Source of the DNA: Cyanobacteria bacterium SBLK
GTDB taxonomy: Bacteria; Cyanobacteriota; Cyanobacteriia; Cyanobacteriales; Spirulinaceae
Direction of reading: 5' to 3'
Assembly (NCBI GenBank): GCA_017746715.1
Contig: JAGHZQ010000066.1
Span: forward strand, 1-60,583
Length of the DNA stretch: 60,583 nucleotides
In this document: positions 17,232 to 26,353 of the stretch, piece after piece
Numbering within the stretch: the first letter of the stretch is position 1
Layout of the letters: each line of letters starts with the position of its first letter
Made by a program: the position numbers and the translations under genes
Notes under the pieces: model-generated
The model's input: only the letters and a program-made list of their open reading frames with translations
The model's database searches: none
Told to the model about the DNA's origin: nothing

Positions 17232-17681
17232 ATGGATGATGGGGTATTGCCAGAAAATTGTCTTTTACGCCGGGCTGTCGCTGAGGATATGAGAGCAATT
17301 CGGCGTTTGGTCTGGGGGGCGCGGCTCGATCCGACCCAGTTGCGCTGGCAGCAGTTTTGGGTCGTCGATCGCGCTGGGGAGGTGATTGCTTGCGGACAGT
17401 TGCGTGCTTTTTCCGATGCGGAGGAGTTGGGGAGTTTGGTGGTCGCACAAGGCGATCGCGATCGCGGTTTGGGGTCTTTTCTCGTTCGCCATCTCGTCCG
17501 ACAGGCAACTCAACCCCTTTATTTAGAGTGTTTGGGGACGAGATTGGCGGCGTTTTACGAGAAGTTGGGGTTTGTTGAGGTGAAGTGGGAGGAGTTACCG
17601 CGATCGCTCAAATTCAAGTTTGCCCTTTCTCAACTGGCAAAAGTTCTGATTCGCCTCCCCGTAACGTTTATGCGTAATTGA
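17232..17681 (+). CDS. GNAT family N-acetyltransferase
   Basis: A GNAT acyltransferase of about 149 residues. The core strand VVDRAGEVIACGQLRAF is followed by the acetyl-CoA loop VAQGDRDRGLGSFLVRHLV and AAFYEKLGFVEV. The start is placed at ATG 17232 (MDDGVLPENCLLRRA); a TTG at 17166 would add 22 residues. The stop codon lies inside the first unit of a heptamer repeat. The substrate is unknown. It is 30 kb from the microviridin locus, so there is no basis for linking it to peptide acetylation. Confidence 0.85.
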   Translation: MDDGVLPENCLLRRAVAEDMRAIRRLVWGARLDPTQLRWQQFWVVDRAGEVIACGQLRAFSDAEELGSLVVAQGDRDRGLGSFLVRHLVRQATQPLYLECLGTRLAAFYEKLGFVEVKWEELPRSLKFKFALSQLAKVLIRLPVTFMRN

Positions 17682-17716
17682 TAATTGATAATTGATAATT
17701 GATAATTGATAATTGA
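17677..17716. repeat. Heptameric short tandem repeat (AATTGAT)n
   Basis: Five copies of AATTGAT plus a partial copy. The array begins inside the last codons of the GNAT gene and supplies its TGA stop. Confidence 0.9.
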
Positions 17717-17745
17717 AATGGCTTGCTATAATTCAAGAAAATTGA

Positions 17746-17916
17746 GCAAACGACAATGGATTGCGTTTGGGATGGTTAATCGATCCTCGAAATCGGCAAG
17801 TTGAAATCTATCGAGAGAATCGCGAAAAAGAAGTGTTGGAAAATTGCGATCGCTGGGAGGGTGAAGATATCCTTCCGGGGTTTGTTTTGGATTTATCGGT
17901 AATTTGGGAAGAGTGA
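17746..17916 (+). pseudogene. Uma2 (DUF820) gene remnant, C-terminal part only
   Basis: From 17746 to the TGA at 17914-17916 the frame reads GLRLGWLIDPRNRQVEIYR and, further on, GEDILPGFVLDLSVIWEE, which is the typical C-terminus of Uma2 endonuclease-fold proteins. An in-frame TGA precedes it, and the N-terminal two thirds of the gene, including the nuclease active site, are missing. It is a decayed copy, distinct in sequence from the four intact Uma2 genes in this window. Confidence 0.8.
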
Positions 17917-18249
17917 GAAGCGATCGTAATTTGTGGGAAATTGAATGAATTCAAATTTTTCTCTAATGCAGGTAAAATCGAGTAGCTCGTTCATTACAAT
18001 CTCTCATTTGAACTCAACTCCTACTGAGAGAAATTAAATTGTTTCTCTCACTCTTGATTATGATAAAGAGCATTAAGATAAATTGCAAAAAAAACTCACT
18101 CTTTTTTATTTTCCAAAGTTTTTTGATATTAAAAAATTGTAAAATTCTTTCTGTAAAAAAATAATATTGTAGATTAAAATTAAAGACACTAAGGAGATCG
18201 GGATGTAAAAGATCGCGATCTCGATTAGAAAAAAGCTCAATTTTTTATC
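17917..18249. other. AT-rich intergenic region
   Basis: This stretch is very AT-rich with no credible ORF. AAGGAGATCGGGATGTAA near 18191 resembles a ribosome binding site and start but reads straight into a stop. It probably contains the promoter of the peroxiredoxin-like gene; no single -35/-10 pair stands out. Confidence 0.4.
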
Positions 18250-18933
18250 ATGAAGCTAACACAATACCATTCCAAATCGTGTAATCTCAACGAGCAACTT
18301 TCCAAAAAGCGAAAAGAACTAGAGACGCGAGTTATTTTACCCGATAAACTCACTGTAATCGATAAGGAAATAGAACGCATTACCCGATCGGGAATTGTAG
18401 AAAACTGCTTGCAAGTTGGCGATCGCATTCCCGATTTTTCTCTTCTCGATACGGATGGAGAAACAATCGATCTGCAGACTTTATTGACAAAAGAACTTTT
18501 GGTTATTTCATTTTATCGTGGAAATTGGTGTCCTTATTGTAATCTAGAACTTAAAGCCTTAGAAACAATTTATCAAACTATAAAAACGTTAAACGCTTCC
18601 CTTGTTGCAATTTCCCCACAGAATCGAAAATATTCTCTCTCAATGCGCGAAAAGAGAAAGCTAAGTTTTCCCGTGTTGAGCGATCCCGATAATCAAATTG
18701 CTCGTTTATTTGGCATCGTTCATCAAGTGCCAGAACATTTATGGCATATCTATCAAGAATTGCAAGCAGATTTTACAAAATATAACCAACATCCCGCACT
18801 GGAGTTACCTTTACCTGCAACTTTTATCTGTCAAGCAGGAACGATCGCTTATTCTTTTGTCGATCCCGATTATACGCAACGGCTCGATCCTGTGGAAATT
18901 GTCTCTATTTTAAAGCAACTGAGTGGGAATTAA
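18250..18933 (+). CDS. Peroxiredoxin-like protein (AhpC/TSA family)
   Basis: A 227-residue thioredoxin-fold protein with the active-site segment FYRGNWCPYCNLELKAL, giving a CxxC pair in place of the single peroxidatic Cys of classical AhpC. An N-terminal helical region of about 55 residues precedes the domain (CLQVGDRIPDFSLLDTDGE). This layout fits the PRX-like group of AhpC/TSA proteins presumed to reduce peroxides or disulfides. Catalysis is inferred. The 3' end runs into short AATTAAG repeats, and larE converges on it. Confidence 0.85.
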   Translation: MKLTQYHSKSCNLNEQLSKKRKELETRVILPDKLTVIDKEIERITRSGIVENCLQVGDRIPDFSLLDTDGETIDLQTLLTKELLVISFYRGNWCPYCNLELKALETIYQTIKTLNASLVAISPQNRKYSLSMREKRKLSFPVLSDPDNQIARLFGIVHQVPEHLWHIYQELQADFTKYNQHPALELPLPATFICQAGTIAYSFVDPDYTQRLDPVEIVSILKQLSGN

Positions 18934-18936
18934 GAA

Positions 18937-19770
18937 TTAAGAATTAGAGAGCGATGAGCTTGTTTTTTCGGCTAAAATACGATTGAGCTTACCACTTTGA
19001 TATCCTTCTAAATCGAGGGTAACATAGAGAAAACCCAACCCTTGAAAAGCCGAGACCAAACTGGGAAGATCGGCACGAATAACAAATTCCTTAATTTGCT
19101 CTGGAGGTAGTTCGATTCTTGCCGTATCGCCATCCGATCTCACTCGCAGATTGTGCCATCCTAATTTTCGCAGATAAACTTCCGATCTCCCAACGCGTTG
19201 CAATTTTTCAACGGTAATTTCTTCACCATAAGGAAAGCGAGAACTCAAACAAGGTTGAGAAGGTTTATCCCACCACGGTAAATGCAACATTTTGCTTAAT
19301 TCGCGCACTTCTAATTTAGTCATTCCCATTTCGGCTAAAGGAGATCGCGCACCTCGCTCTTTTGCAGCTTGAATGCCGGGACGATAATCGCGGAGATCGT
19401 CGGCATTTACCCCATCGATAACATAAGAATAACCGCGATCGCGGGCAATGGGTTTCAAGGTATCGTGGAGTTCGCTTTTACAAAAATAACAGCGATTAAC
19501 GGGATTTTTCGTATAATTAGAATTCTCCATTTCATGGGTTTCTACCAGTTCGTGAGAAATTCCAATAGCCGCTGCTTGAATTTTAGCATCTTCCAAATCT
19601 TCTGGCAGCAGAGAAGGAGAAATTGCCGTCATTGCTAGAGCGCGATCGCCCAAAACATCATAAGCAATTTTAGCCACTAAAGTGCTGTCAATCCCTCCAG
19701 AATAAGCAATTAAAGCCTGTTCCATCTCTGCAAATAAAGTTTGGAGCTTTTTTAGTTTTTCCTCTAACAT
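18937..19770 (-). CDS. larE: ATP-dependent sacrificial sulfur transferase LarE
   Basis: A 277-residue PP-loop protein. The ATP-binding motif is YSGGIDSTLVA (residues ~23-33); NRCYFCKSELH and QPCLSSRFPYGEEIT are family hallmarks. LarE activates and sulfurises the nicotinic-acid-derived precursor of the nickel-pincer nucleotide cofactor. In the Lactiplantibacillus enzyme the Cys of the PCL(A/S)SR motif is sacrificed, and it is present here. The partner genes larB and larC are not in the window, so the metabolic role in this organism is open. Confidence 0.9.
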   Translation of the reverse strand: MLEEKLKKLQTLFAEMEQALIAYSGGIDSTLVAKIAYDVLGDRALAMTAISPSLLPEDLEDAKIQAAAIGISHELVETHEMENSNYTKNPVNRCYFCKSELHDTLKPIARDRGYSYVIDGVNADDLRDYRPGIQAAKERGARSPLAEMGMTKLEVRELSKMLHLPWWDKPSQPCLSSRFPYGEEITVEKLQRVGRSEVYLRKLGWHNLRVRSDGDTARIELPPEQIKEFVIRADLPSLVSAFQGLGFLYVTLDLEGYQSGKLNRILAEKTSSSLSNS

Positions 19771-19854
19771 GATTCACCTCAGAATGCAAATTTTTAGGAT
19801 AGCATACCACTCCGTCAATCGAGAGATCGCTGGCGAACAACAAACAACAAATAA

Positions 19855-21936
19855 CTAAAATGGCAAATGAAATGTAAAACAACTTCCTTTTTCTAATTGA
19901 GAGGTGACACTTAAATTTCCGCCGTGAAGTTGAGCGAGTTTTTTTGATAAAGCCAAACCCAAACCCGTTCCTTTATATTTGCGCTGAAGGGGATTTTTGA
20001 TTTGAGAAAAAGGTTGAAATAGTTTCTCTATATCTTCTGCGGCGATTCCGATTCCCGTATCGATGACTGAAAATTGCAAAACCGAATATTCTAGGGAATC
20101 TCGAGTTTGATAAACGTTTAACATTACCGAACCCGATTCTGTAAATTTGATCGCATTAGAGAGCAAATTTACTAAAATCTGTTTGACGCGTCGTTGATCT
20201 GCCATACAAGTTGTCAGTTCGGGTTCGATTTTTAATTTTAACTCTAAGGCTTTAGAATTAGCAAGCTGTTGTACTATCGATACTGAAGCCAAACACACTT
20301 CTTCAATGGATAGTTTTTCTAAATACAATTCTTCCCGATTCGCTTCAATTCTTGCCAAATCTAAAAGATCGTTAATCAGTTCGAGAAGATGCTCTGAAGA
20401 AGAGGCGATCGCGCTAATATATTCCGTTTGCTTGGGATTGAGATCCCCATAAATGCGATCGAGAAGCATGCGTGCAAAACCGACAATCCCCGTTAAAGGG
20501 GTTCGTAAATCGTGACTCATCATCGAAAAATGTTCGCTTTTTTTGCGATTTTCTAGCTCTAGTTTGGCTGCAATTTCTTGCTGTTGAACTTGCGAAAGAA
20601 TAACGGCAATGCGACGAGCAATATCCCCAAGCATTTTGATTTCAATTTGGCTAAATTTTCGTTCTTGCGTAATTGTTTGAATGCTCAAACCTCCATAACA
20701 TTTTCCACGAAATATGCAAGGAACGCTTAATACAGAGCGAGGACTTTCTTTCTTAAAATGTTGAACGCTATGATTTGTATCTCGACAGTATTCCGGATAA
20801 TTAACAGCCAGAAAATAATTCCGTTCTCCCAATTTTTCAGTTTGAGTCAGTTCTTCTTGCCAGGCAGAAGCTGCAAGTTTAAGCCCTAACAAAGAAGAAA
20901 TATTTTTGCGATCGCGCCATTCATATTTGACCCAAACATCCGCTCCATCGATCGCCAAACCTAAAACGCGCTCGACGTTAAAGAAAATACCAATCTTTTC
21001 AACAGTTTCTTGTAAAATGGTATCAATCTCAGTATTGCGATCGAATAGGCGATCGATGCGATCTATAAATTTCTCTCGTTCTTTTTGTTGTTGTAATTGT
21101 TGCTCGATATTTTCTTGATATAAGGCGAGAGCGCAGTCTCGAGCAATTGTATTAGCAATATCGATTTCTGTTTCGTTCCATTGACGATCTCGCTCGCCAG
21201 CGATTAAGGTTCCGAAATCAAGATTTTGATAGTGTAAAGGAATTTCTAAGGTTGAAGGCGTTGAAGTATCGATGGTAGCTTGATATTTTAAGAACTGGCG
21301 AACCCGCGCGATAATTTCAACCCGATCGCGATCGAGAGAAGAAGATTTTGACAATAAGTAACAAGACTCAAAAGTCGTTTTTTTTTGCCGTAATTTTGGG
21401 TTAGAAGAATAACAAACAATTGACTTTTTCTGTAGATCGGAAAATACGAGCGCACAAAAACTAACCTGTAGAATTTCTTGCAATGTTTTGATATTTTTTT
21501 TGATACAGTGATAAAAATTGTCCTTCCCCAATTTCCGGACGCCACCGAAATATTCTTGCTGTAATTTTTTCAGACAATCGCTACATTTTTCTTGACTCGT
21601 CCATCCTGTAAACCCCAAACTCAAATAAGTATCGATTAACCAATCCTGTTGGGGATTTAAGATAGCAATCAAAGAAGCCGAATCTTGAGATTGCTTGCAA
21701 AAAGAAAGAAAACGCAAGAGTTTCTCTAAAAGATTTTGGGAAAAATCTTGATGGGGATCGAGCCAAAATATACCTTGATATTGTTTTTGCTCGAAGCAAT
21801 CTAAATATTCTCGTTCCCCAATCGCAAGATCGTAACTAAAAAACAGAGTATTTGCATCTAAAACTCGCGTGAGAATTGTTGCATCGGAATGAGCTTCCGC
21901 GATAATCAGTAGATGTAGGACGGATGTTATGGCCAT
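19855..21936 (-). CDS. GAF-domain sensor histidine kinase
   Basis: A 693-residue soluble kinase. The N-terminal ~120 residues resemble a degenerate receiver-like domain. Two GAF-type regions follow (~145-265 and ~290-455). The HisKA box with phospho-acceptor His is SMMSHDLRTPLTG (about residue 475), and the ATPase boxes are NLLSNAIKFTESG (N), DTGIGIAAEDIEKLF (G1/F) and GTGLGLALSKKL (G2). No transmembrane segment is apparent, so it senses cytoplasmic signals. No response regulator gene is adjacent. The conserved chromophore-binding Cys of phytochrome-type GAFs is not obvious, so light sensing is not claimed. Confidence 0.9.
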   Translation of the reverse strand: MAITSVLHLLIIAEAHSDATILTRVLDANTLFFSYDLAIGEREYLDCFEQKQYQGIFWLDPHQDFSQNLLEKLLRFLSFCKQSQDSASLIAILNPQQDWLIDTYLSLGFTGWTSQEKCSDCLKKLQQEYFGGVRKLGKDNFYHCIKKNIKTLQEILQVSFCALVFSDLQKKSIVCYSSNPKLRQKKTTFESCYLLSKSSSLDRDRVEIIARVRQFLKYQATIDTSTPSTLEIPLHYQNLDFGTLIAGERDRQWNETEIDIANTIARDCALALYQENIEQQLQQQKEREKFIDRIDRLFDRNTEIDTILQETVEKIGIFFNVERVLGLAIDGADVWVKYEWRDRKNISSLLGLKLAASAWQEELTQTEKLGERNYFLAVNYPEYCRDTNHSVQHFKKESPRSVLSVPCIFRGKCYGGLSIQTITQERKFSQIEIKMLGDIARRIAVILSQVQQQEIAAKLELENRKKSEHFSMMSHDLRTPLTGIVGFARMLLDRIYGDLNPKQTEYISAIASSSEHLLELINDLLDLARIEANREELYLEKLSIEEVCLASVSIVQQLANSKALELKLKIEPELTTCMADQRRVKQILVNLLSNAIKFTESGSVMLNVYQTRDSLEYSVLQFSVIDTGIGIAAEDIEKLFQPFSQIKNPLQRKYKGTGLGLALSKKLAQLHGGNLSVTSQLEKGSCFTFHLPF

Positions 21937-21986
21937 CTTTTGTTTTGTCGCCCCAATATGCGCTATTCGATCCGATCGCTAACACG

Positions 21987-22760
21987 TTAAAATTGACGGC
22001 GAGAAAAAATCAGAATTGCGATCGCTAAAAATAAAATTGTATAAATTAAGGCATACAGTGCATTGCCGAACAGTTCCGATCGTGGAGGAAGCAAACCATA
22101 AACGGCTTCATTTCTTAAATTAAACCTTGACAAATCGGGAACAATAAGGTAAAGATTTCTCGCAAGCGACTCGAGCTGAGGGTTTTGACTGAGCTTGCCC
22201 AAGGCCACCAGATCTTGACTGGAATGCCCCATTAAATAGATTCCCAAAGATAGCATAACAGCAACCAAAGAATTGGTAAACGTCCCAAACATGAGAGCGG
22301 CCGCCGTTAAAATCCCAATTTCCAAAAATAAAAATGCGAGGACGACCAAAAAATTACCCAAGGGAAAATCTCCACCGTCACCGCCCAAAATGAGACGATA
22401 AACAATGCTGGTGCTAATGGCAACGATCCCGACAACCCCCCACAACCCCAAATGCTTACCCGCGATTGCTTCAGCGCGACTGACGGGTTTCGAGAGTATT
22501 GCCAATACCGTCCGTTGTTCGATTTCCTTATGGATCAAACCCGTTCCCAAAACGATCGCGGCGACGGCACTACAGCCGGCAATCGTTCCCAATCCCAAAT
22601 CGATAAACATTTTCGTTTCGGTTGCAGCGGCAACTTCTGGCAGCCAGTGCTTGGCAATCACCAAAAATAAGGTGACAATTCCGAGGAAATATAAAACGCG
22701 ATCGCGCAGGGTTTCGCGAAATCCATTGCCAGCGATTGTTAAAATTCTACCCGCATTCAT
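21987..22760 (-). CDS. ABC-2 type transporter permease
   Basis: About 257 residues with roughly six hydrophobic spans and the ABC-2/NosY-like layout. An N-terminal segment RDRVLYFLGIVTLFLVIAKHWL is followed by a conserved coupling region IHKEIEQRTVLAILSKPVSRAEAIAGKHLG. I take the ATG at 22760; the frame has a TTG one codon earlier. No ATPase gene is adjacent. The substrate is unknown. Confidence 0.85.
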   Translation of the reverse strand: MNAGRILTIAGNGFRETLRDRVLYFLGIVTLFLVIAKHWLPEVAAATETKMFIDLGLGTIAGCSAVAAIVLGTGLIHKEIEQRTVLAILSKPVSRAEAIAGKHLGLWGVVGIVAISTSIVYRLILGGDGGDFPLGNFLVVLAFLFLEIGILTAAALMFGTFTNSLVAVMLSLGIYLMGHSSQDLVALGKLSQNPQLESLARNLYLIVPDLSRFNLRNEAVYGLLPPRSELFGNALYALIYTILFLAIAILIFSRRQF

Positions 22761-22835
22761 CAAATTTGTTGTACTTTGCTCATTCCCTATTTCTCAAGTA
22801 TATCTCTTGTCGTCGAGTAGAGTCCCGCAACTTCA

Positions 22836-22890
22836 GCTGACATCCTCCCCGCCAAAGGGTGCGGATTCCCCTCGTGGCTCGAAGGCTTGT
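22836..22890. mobile_element. Possible IS200/IS605-type end fragment
   Basis: GCTGACATCCTCCCC followed by a GGGTGCGGATTCCC segment resembles the hairpin-forming termini of IS200/IS605-family elements in cyanobacteria. No transposase or TnpB coding sequence is present nearby, so only an isolated end or MITE-like remnant is suggested. Confidence 0.35.
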
Positions 22891-23062
22891 CCCTCTTTTT
22901 CTCCACACTGCGAGCGAGTTTGAGAAGTATGAGCAGACCTGAAAAAATTCCCCTCTCGCTTTGCGCTTAGGGCAAACCAGTTTTTTGGTAAATTAGTTAA
23001 GTTGAGTGCAGCGACATTGCCAAGGCAATTCGCTCATTTCGATTATCGATATCCTATCGTTC

Positions 23063-23818
23063 ATGTCTCAATTGTCAAAATTATACGAAGGTAAAGCAAA
23101 AATTTTATATGCCACAGAGGACTCGGAAAATTTGTTGGCGTATTTTAAAGATGACGCAACGGCTTTTAACGCCCAAAAACGAGGGACGATTCAGGGCAAG
23201 GGAGAGGTTAACTGTACCGTATCGTCCGTATTGTTTCAATATCTAGAAGAGCGCGGCATTCCCACCCATTACCTCGAGCAAACCGCCCCGAATCGAATGC
23301 GAGTACGGGCCGTGAAAATTTTTCCTCTCGAAGTCGTGGTGAGAAATATTGCAGCGGGAAGTTTGTGCAAGCAAACCAATTTGCCTCTCGGCAGGCCCAT
23401 TCGAGAACCTCTGGTGGAGTTTTACTATAAAAACGATGACTTGGGGGATCCCCTGCTAACTCGCGATCGCATTTTGTTAATGGAACTTGCTTCAGTGGGA
23501 CAGGTCGAAGAAATGGTCGCTCTCGCTTTACAAATCGATCGATATCTGACAACGTTTTTTGAAGATTGCGGAATTACTCTAGTCGATTTCAAAATCGAAT
23601 TTGGTTTGGACGCAAGAGGCCAAATTCGTCTTGCCGATGAAATCAGTCCCGATACTTGTCGCTTGTGGGATGCTGCCGAAAGCGATCCCCAACGGCGCGT
23701 AATGGACAAAGACCGCTTTCGTCACGATCTCGGGCAAGTCGAATCGACCTATCGAGCGCTGCGAGAAAGAGTCCTGCAAGCGGCTAAAATCGGCAATTCC
23801 TCGCCGAGTGCCGATTAA
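23063..23818 (+). CDS. purC: Phosphoribosylaminoimidazole-succinocarboxamide synthase
   Basis: A SAICAR synthase of about 251 residues, ligating aspartate to CAIR in purine synthesis. Hallmarks are LYEGKAKILYAT (ATP site), FNAQKRGTIQGKG, VVVRNIAAGSL, LVDFKIEFG and LADEISPDTCRLWD. The ATG at 23063 begins the conserved MSQLSKLYEGKAK. It is the first gene of a co-directional block leading into omp85 and lpxC-fabZ-lpxA-lpxB, an arrangement typical of cyanobacteria. Confidence 0.97.
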   Translation: MSQLSKLYEGKAKILYATEDSENLLAYFKDDATAFNAQKRGTIQGKGEVNCTVSSVLFQYLEERGIPTHYLEQTAPNRMRVRAVKIFPLEVVVRNIAAGSLCKQTNLPLGRPIREPLVEFYYKNDDLGDPLLTRDRILLMELASVGQVEEMVALALQIDRYLTTFFEDCGITLVDFKIEFGLDARGQIRLADEISPDTCRLWDAAESDPQRRVMDKDRFRHDLGQVESTYRALRERVLQAAKIGNSSPSAD

Positions 23819-23876
23819 ACCCTCAAAAAAAACCTCATTCAATTGGTGTGTGGAAGTGCTGAACCGAACTAAAAAA

Positions 23877-26291
23877 ATGCGCCTATCCCTCGTTCCCATC
23901 GTTGTTTTAACGGCCTCGACCACTTTAAGTGCAGCCGATTCAGCTTTGGGGATAACCGGGGAGGCGACTCAAGAGCAAGCGCCCTTAACAGAAGATCCTC
24001 AAACGGCTTATTTCCTCGATCGCCTCGATAATCCACCCAGGACCAAAACGAAGGAAAAATCGATCGTTACCCTCGAGAAGCAGCAAGAAGAACGCTTAGT
24101 GGAAAGCGAACTGGCAATTCCAGAACGAGAAAATCTTTTGACCAATCTCAATGGGTCGGATTTGTCTGGCGATCTGTTCCTAGAATCGGAGCAAACTTGG
24201 GAAATTGAGAACTTAGAGATTGTTTCTGCTCCCTCAGCTGGCAGAATTGCGCCGAAAATTGAGGGATTGACCCATTTAATCCCCCCCCCGGAATCCGAAC
24301 GCGAAACGCCCGCCGAGGAGATCTCCGTCCTCGAAACCCCTCTCCCCATTGCTCAAAACGAAACCCCCACCGAGGAGATCTCCGTCCTCGAAACCCCTCT
24401 CCCCATTGCTCAAGCCAACGTAGAATCAACAGAAGAATCGGATTTAGATTTACCCGATTCTCCTCTAGACACCGATATACCGACCGCTCCCCCTAGCGAA
24501 GCCGAACCCCAAGTCTTGGTCTCGGAAGTCGCCGTAGCAGGCAGAGGACTCACGCCAGAACTCGAAGAACTCGTTTACGATACCATTAGCACCCAACCCG
24601 GCAGAACAACGACAAGAGGGCAACTGCAAGAAGATGTCAATGCCATTTTTGCCACGGGATTTTTTGCCAACGTCACCCAAGTGCCCGAAGATACGCCGTT
24701 AGGGGTGCGAATTACCTTTCGCGTAGAAGTGAATCCGGTATTGAGTCGCGTGGTGGTGAGAAATTTGCCCCAAGGGGTGGGAGAACCAGTCATTTCCCAA
24801 GAAACGATCGATGAAATTTTTGAAGCGGGATATGGAGAAACCCTCAATCTCCGCAATTTACAAGAAGGCATTATCGAGTTAAACGAATGGTATCAGCAGA
24901 ATGGCTACGATCTCGCACAAGTGGTAGACAGTCCCAATGTGAGCGATGATGGAGTCGTCACCCTGGTGGTCTCTGAAGGAGTTATCGAAGATATTCAAGT
25001 TCGCTTTTTTGATGAAGAACAACAAGAAACCGACGGTCTAACCCGCCCGTTTATCGTGACGCGAGAAATGCAGCTGGCACCGGGAACAGTATTTAAGCGA
25101 GAAACCGCCCAAGCCGACTTACAGCGCGTGTTTGGTCTGGGATTGTTTAAAGATGCGCGCTTATCCTTTTCCCCCGGGACGAACCCTTCTCAAGTGATTG
25201 TCAATGTCGATGTGGAAGAAGGCAATACGGGGTCGATCGCGGCGGGAGCGGGGATTAGTTCCTCGACGGGTTTCTTCGGGACATTGAGCTACCAACAGCG
25301 CAATGTCGGGGGGAACAATCAACAATTGACCGCCGAGTTACAGGTGGGGGAACGAGAAATCTTGTTCGATCTCAGCTTTACAGATCCTTGGATAGCCACG
25401 GATCCCAATCGCTTGTCCTATACTCTCAATGCTTTTCGCCGCCAGTCGATTTCCCTGATTTTTGATGGCGGCGACACGGAAATTCGCCTGCCCAATGGCG
25501 ATCGCCCTCGGGTCGTCCGCACGGGAGGCGGAATTACCTTCAGCCGCCCCCTTTCTCCCGATCCGTTTACCCAACCCGATTGGATTTTTTCGGCAGGATT
25601 TCAATATCAAGGGGTTTCCATTCAAGATGCCGATGGCAACCTCAGCCAGTTTGACAGCGAAGGCAATCTGCTCTCATTTTCCCCAGGGGGACACGACATT
25701 TTAACCCTACTGCAATTCGGCGCGGTGCGGGATTTACGCAATAGTACCCTACAACCCACTGAAGGCTCTCTCCTGCGTTTGGGGATGGATCAAAGCATCC
25801 CCATCGGGGCGGGAACGATTTTGTTCAATCGCCTGCGGGCCAGCTACAGTCATTATTTTCCCGTTGATTTTATTAACTTTACCGAAGATCCCAACGCCCC
25901 CCAAACCCTCGCTTTTAACGTGCAAGCGGGAACGATTATCGGCGACCTGCCCCCTTATGAGGCTTTTAGTATCGGGGGGGCTAATTCCGTGCGCGGATTT
26001 GCCGAGGGGGATTTAGGAAGCGGTCGCTCCTATTTTCAAGCCAGCGCCGAGTATCGCTTCCCGATTTTATCTTTTGTCGGCGGCGCCTTCTTTGTCGATT
26101 TCGGAACGGATTTGGGAACTGGAGATGACGTCCCGGGAAATCCTGCCGTCATTCGGAACAAACCGGGAACGGGTTTCGGTTATGGGGTCGGGGTTCGCAT
26201 TCAGTCTCCCCTCGGGCCGATTCGGGTAGATTATGGTTTCAACGATGATGGTGACAGTCGCCTGCACTTTGGCATTGGAGAACGGTTCTAG
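23877..26291 (+). CDS. omp85: Omp85/BamA outer-membrane assembly protein
   Basis: An Omp85-family protein of about 804 residues, which inserts beta-barrels into the outer membrane. A signal peptide (RLSLVPIVVLTASTTLSA) is followed by a long Glu/Pro-rich linker and three POTRA-like domains (from VAVAGRGLTPELEELVYD, VVVRNLPQGV and IQVRFFDEEQQ). The C-terminal barrel carries the VRGF motif (SVRGFAEGDLG) and ends in a phenylalanine (GIGERF). The start is uncertain: GTG 23808 overlaps purC by 11 bp, GTG 23850 gives a more basic n-region, and ATG 23877 is chosen conservatively. A 19-residue segment in the linker is tandemly duplicated. Confidence 0.93.
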   Translation: MRLSLVPIVVLTASTTLSAADSALGITGEATQEQAPLTEDPQTAYFLDRLDNPPRTKTKEKSIVTLEKQQEERLVESELAIPERENLLTNLNGSDLSGDLFLESEQTWEIENLEIVSAPSAGRIAPKIEGLTHLIPPPESERETPAEEISVLETPLPIAQNETPTEEISVLETPLPIAQANVESTEESDLDLPDSPLDTDIPTAPPSEAEPQVLVSEVAVAGRGLTPELEELVYDTISTQPGRTTTRGQLQEDVNAIFATGFFANVTQVPEDTPLGVRITFRVEVNPVLSRVVVRNLPQGVGEPVISQETIDEIFEAGYGETLNLRNLQEGIIELNEWYQQNGYDLAQVVDSPNVSDDGVVTLVVSEGVIEDIQVRFFDEEQQETDGLTRPFIVTREMQLAPGTVFKRETAQADLQRVFGLGLFKDARLSFSPGTNPSQVIVNVDVEEGNTGSIAAGAGISSSTGFFGTLSYQQRNVGGNNQQLTAELQVGEREILFDLSFTDPWIATDPNRLSYTLNAFRRQSISLIFDGGDTEIRLPNGDRPRVVRTGGGITFSRPLSPDPFTQPDWIFSAGFQYQGVSIQDADGNLSQFDSEGNLLSFSPGGHDILTLLQFGAVRDLRNSTLQPTEGSLLRLGMDQSIPIGAGTILFNRLRASYSHYFPVDFINFTEDPNAPQTLAFNVQAGTIIGDLPPYEAFSIGGANSVRGFAEGDLGSGRSYFQASAEYRFPILSFVGGAFFVDFGTDLGTGDDVPGNPAVIRNKPGTGFGYGVGVRIQSPLGPIRVDYGFNDDGDSRLHFGIGERF
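24302..24415 (+). repeat. 57-bp in-frame tandem duplication in omp85
   Basis: Two nearly identical 57-bp units encode two copies of ETP(A/T)EEISVLETPLPIAQ(N/A) in the linker between signal peptide and first POTRA domain. A recent slip or duplication is likely, given the very few differences. Confidence 0.85.
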
Positions 26292-26353
26292 TCCACGAAC
26301 ACTTCAGCGTTGCTCGGGGTAAACAATTATCAGTTATCAATTATCAATTGGGG

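Noticed and set aside
17166..17681. GNAT as the missing microviridin acetyltransferase
   Set aside because: It is 30 kb away with no shared context; the similarity is only to the broad GNAT fold.
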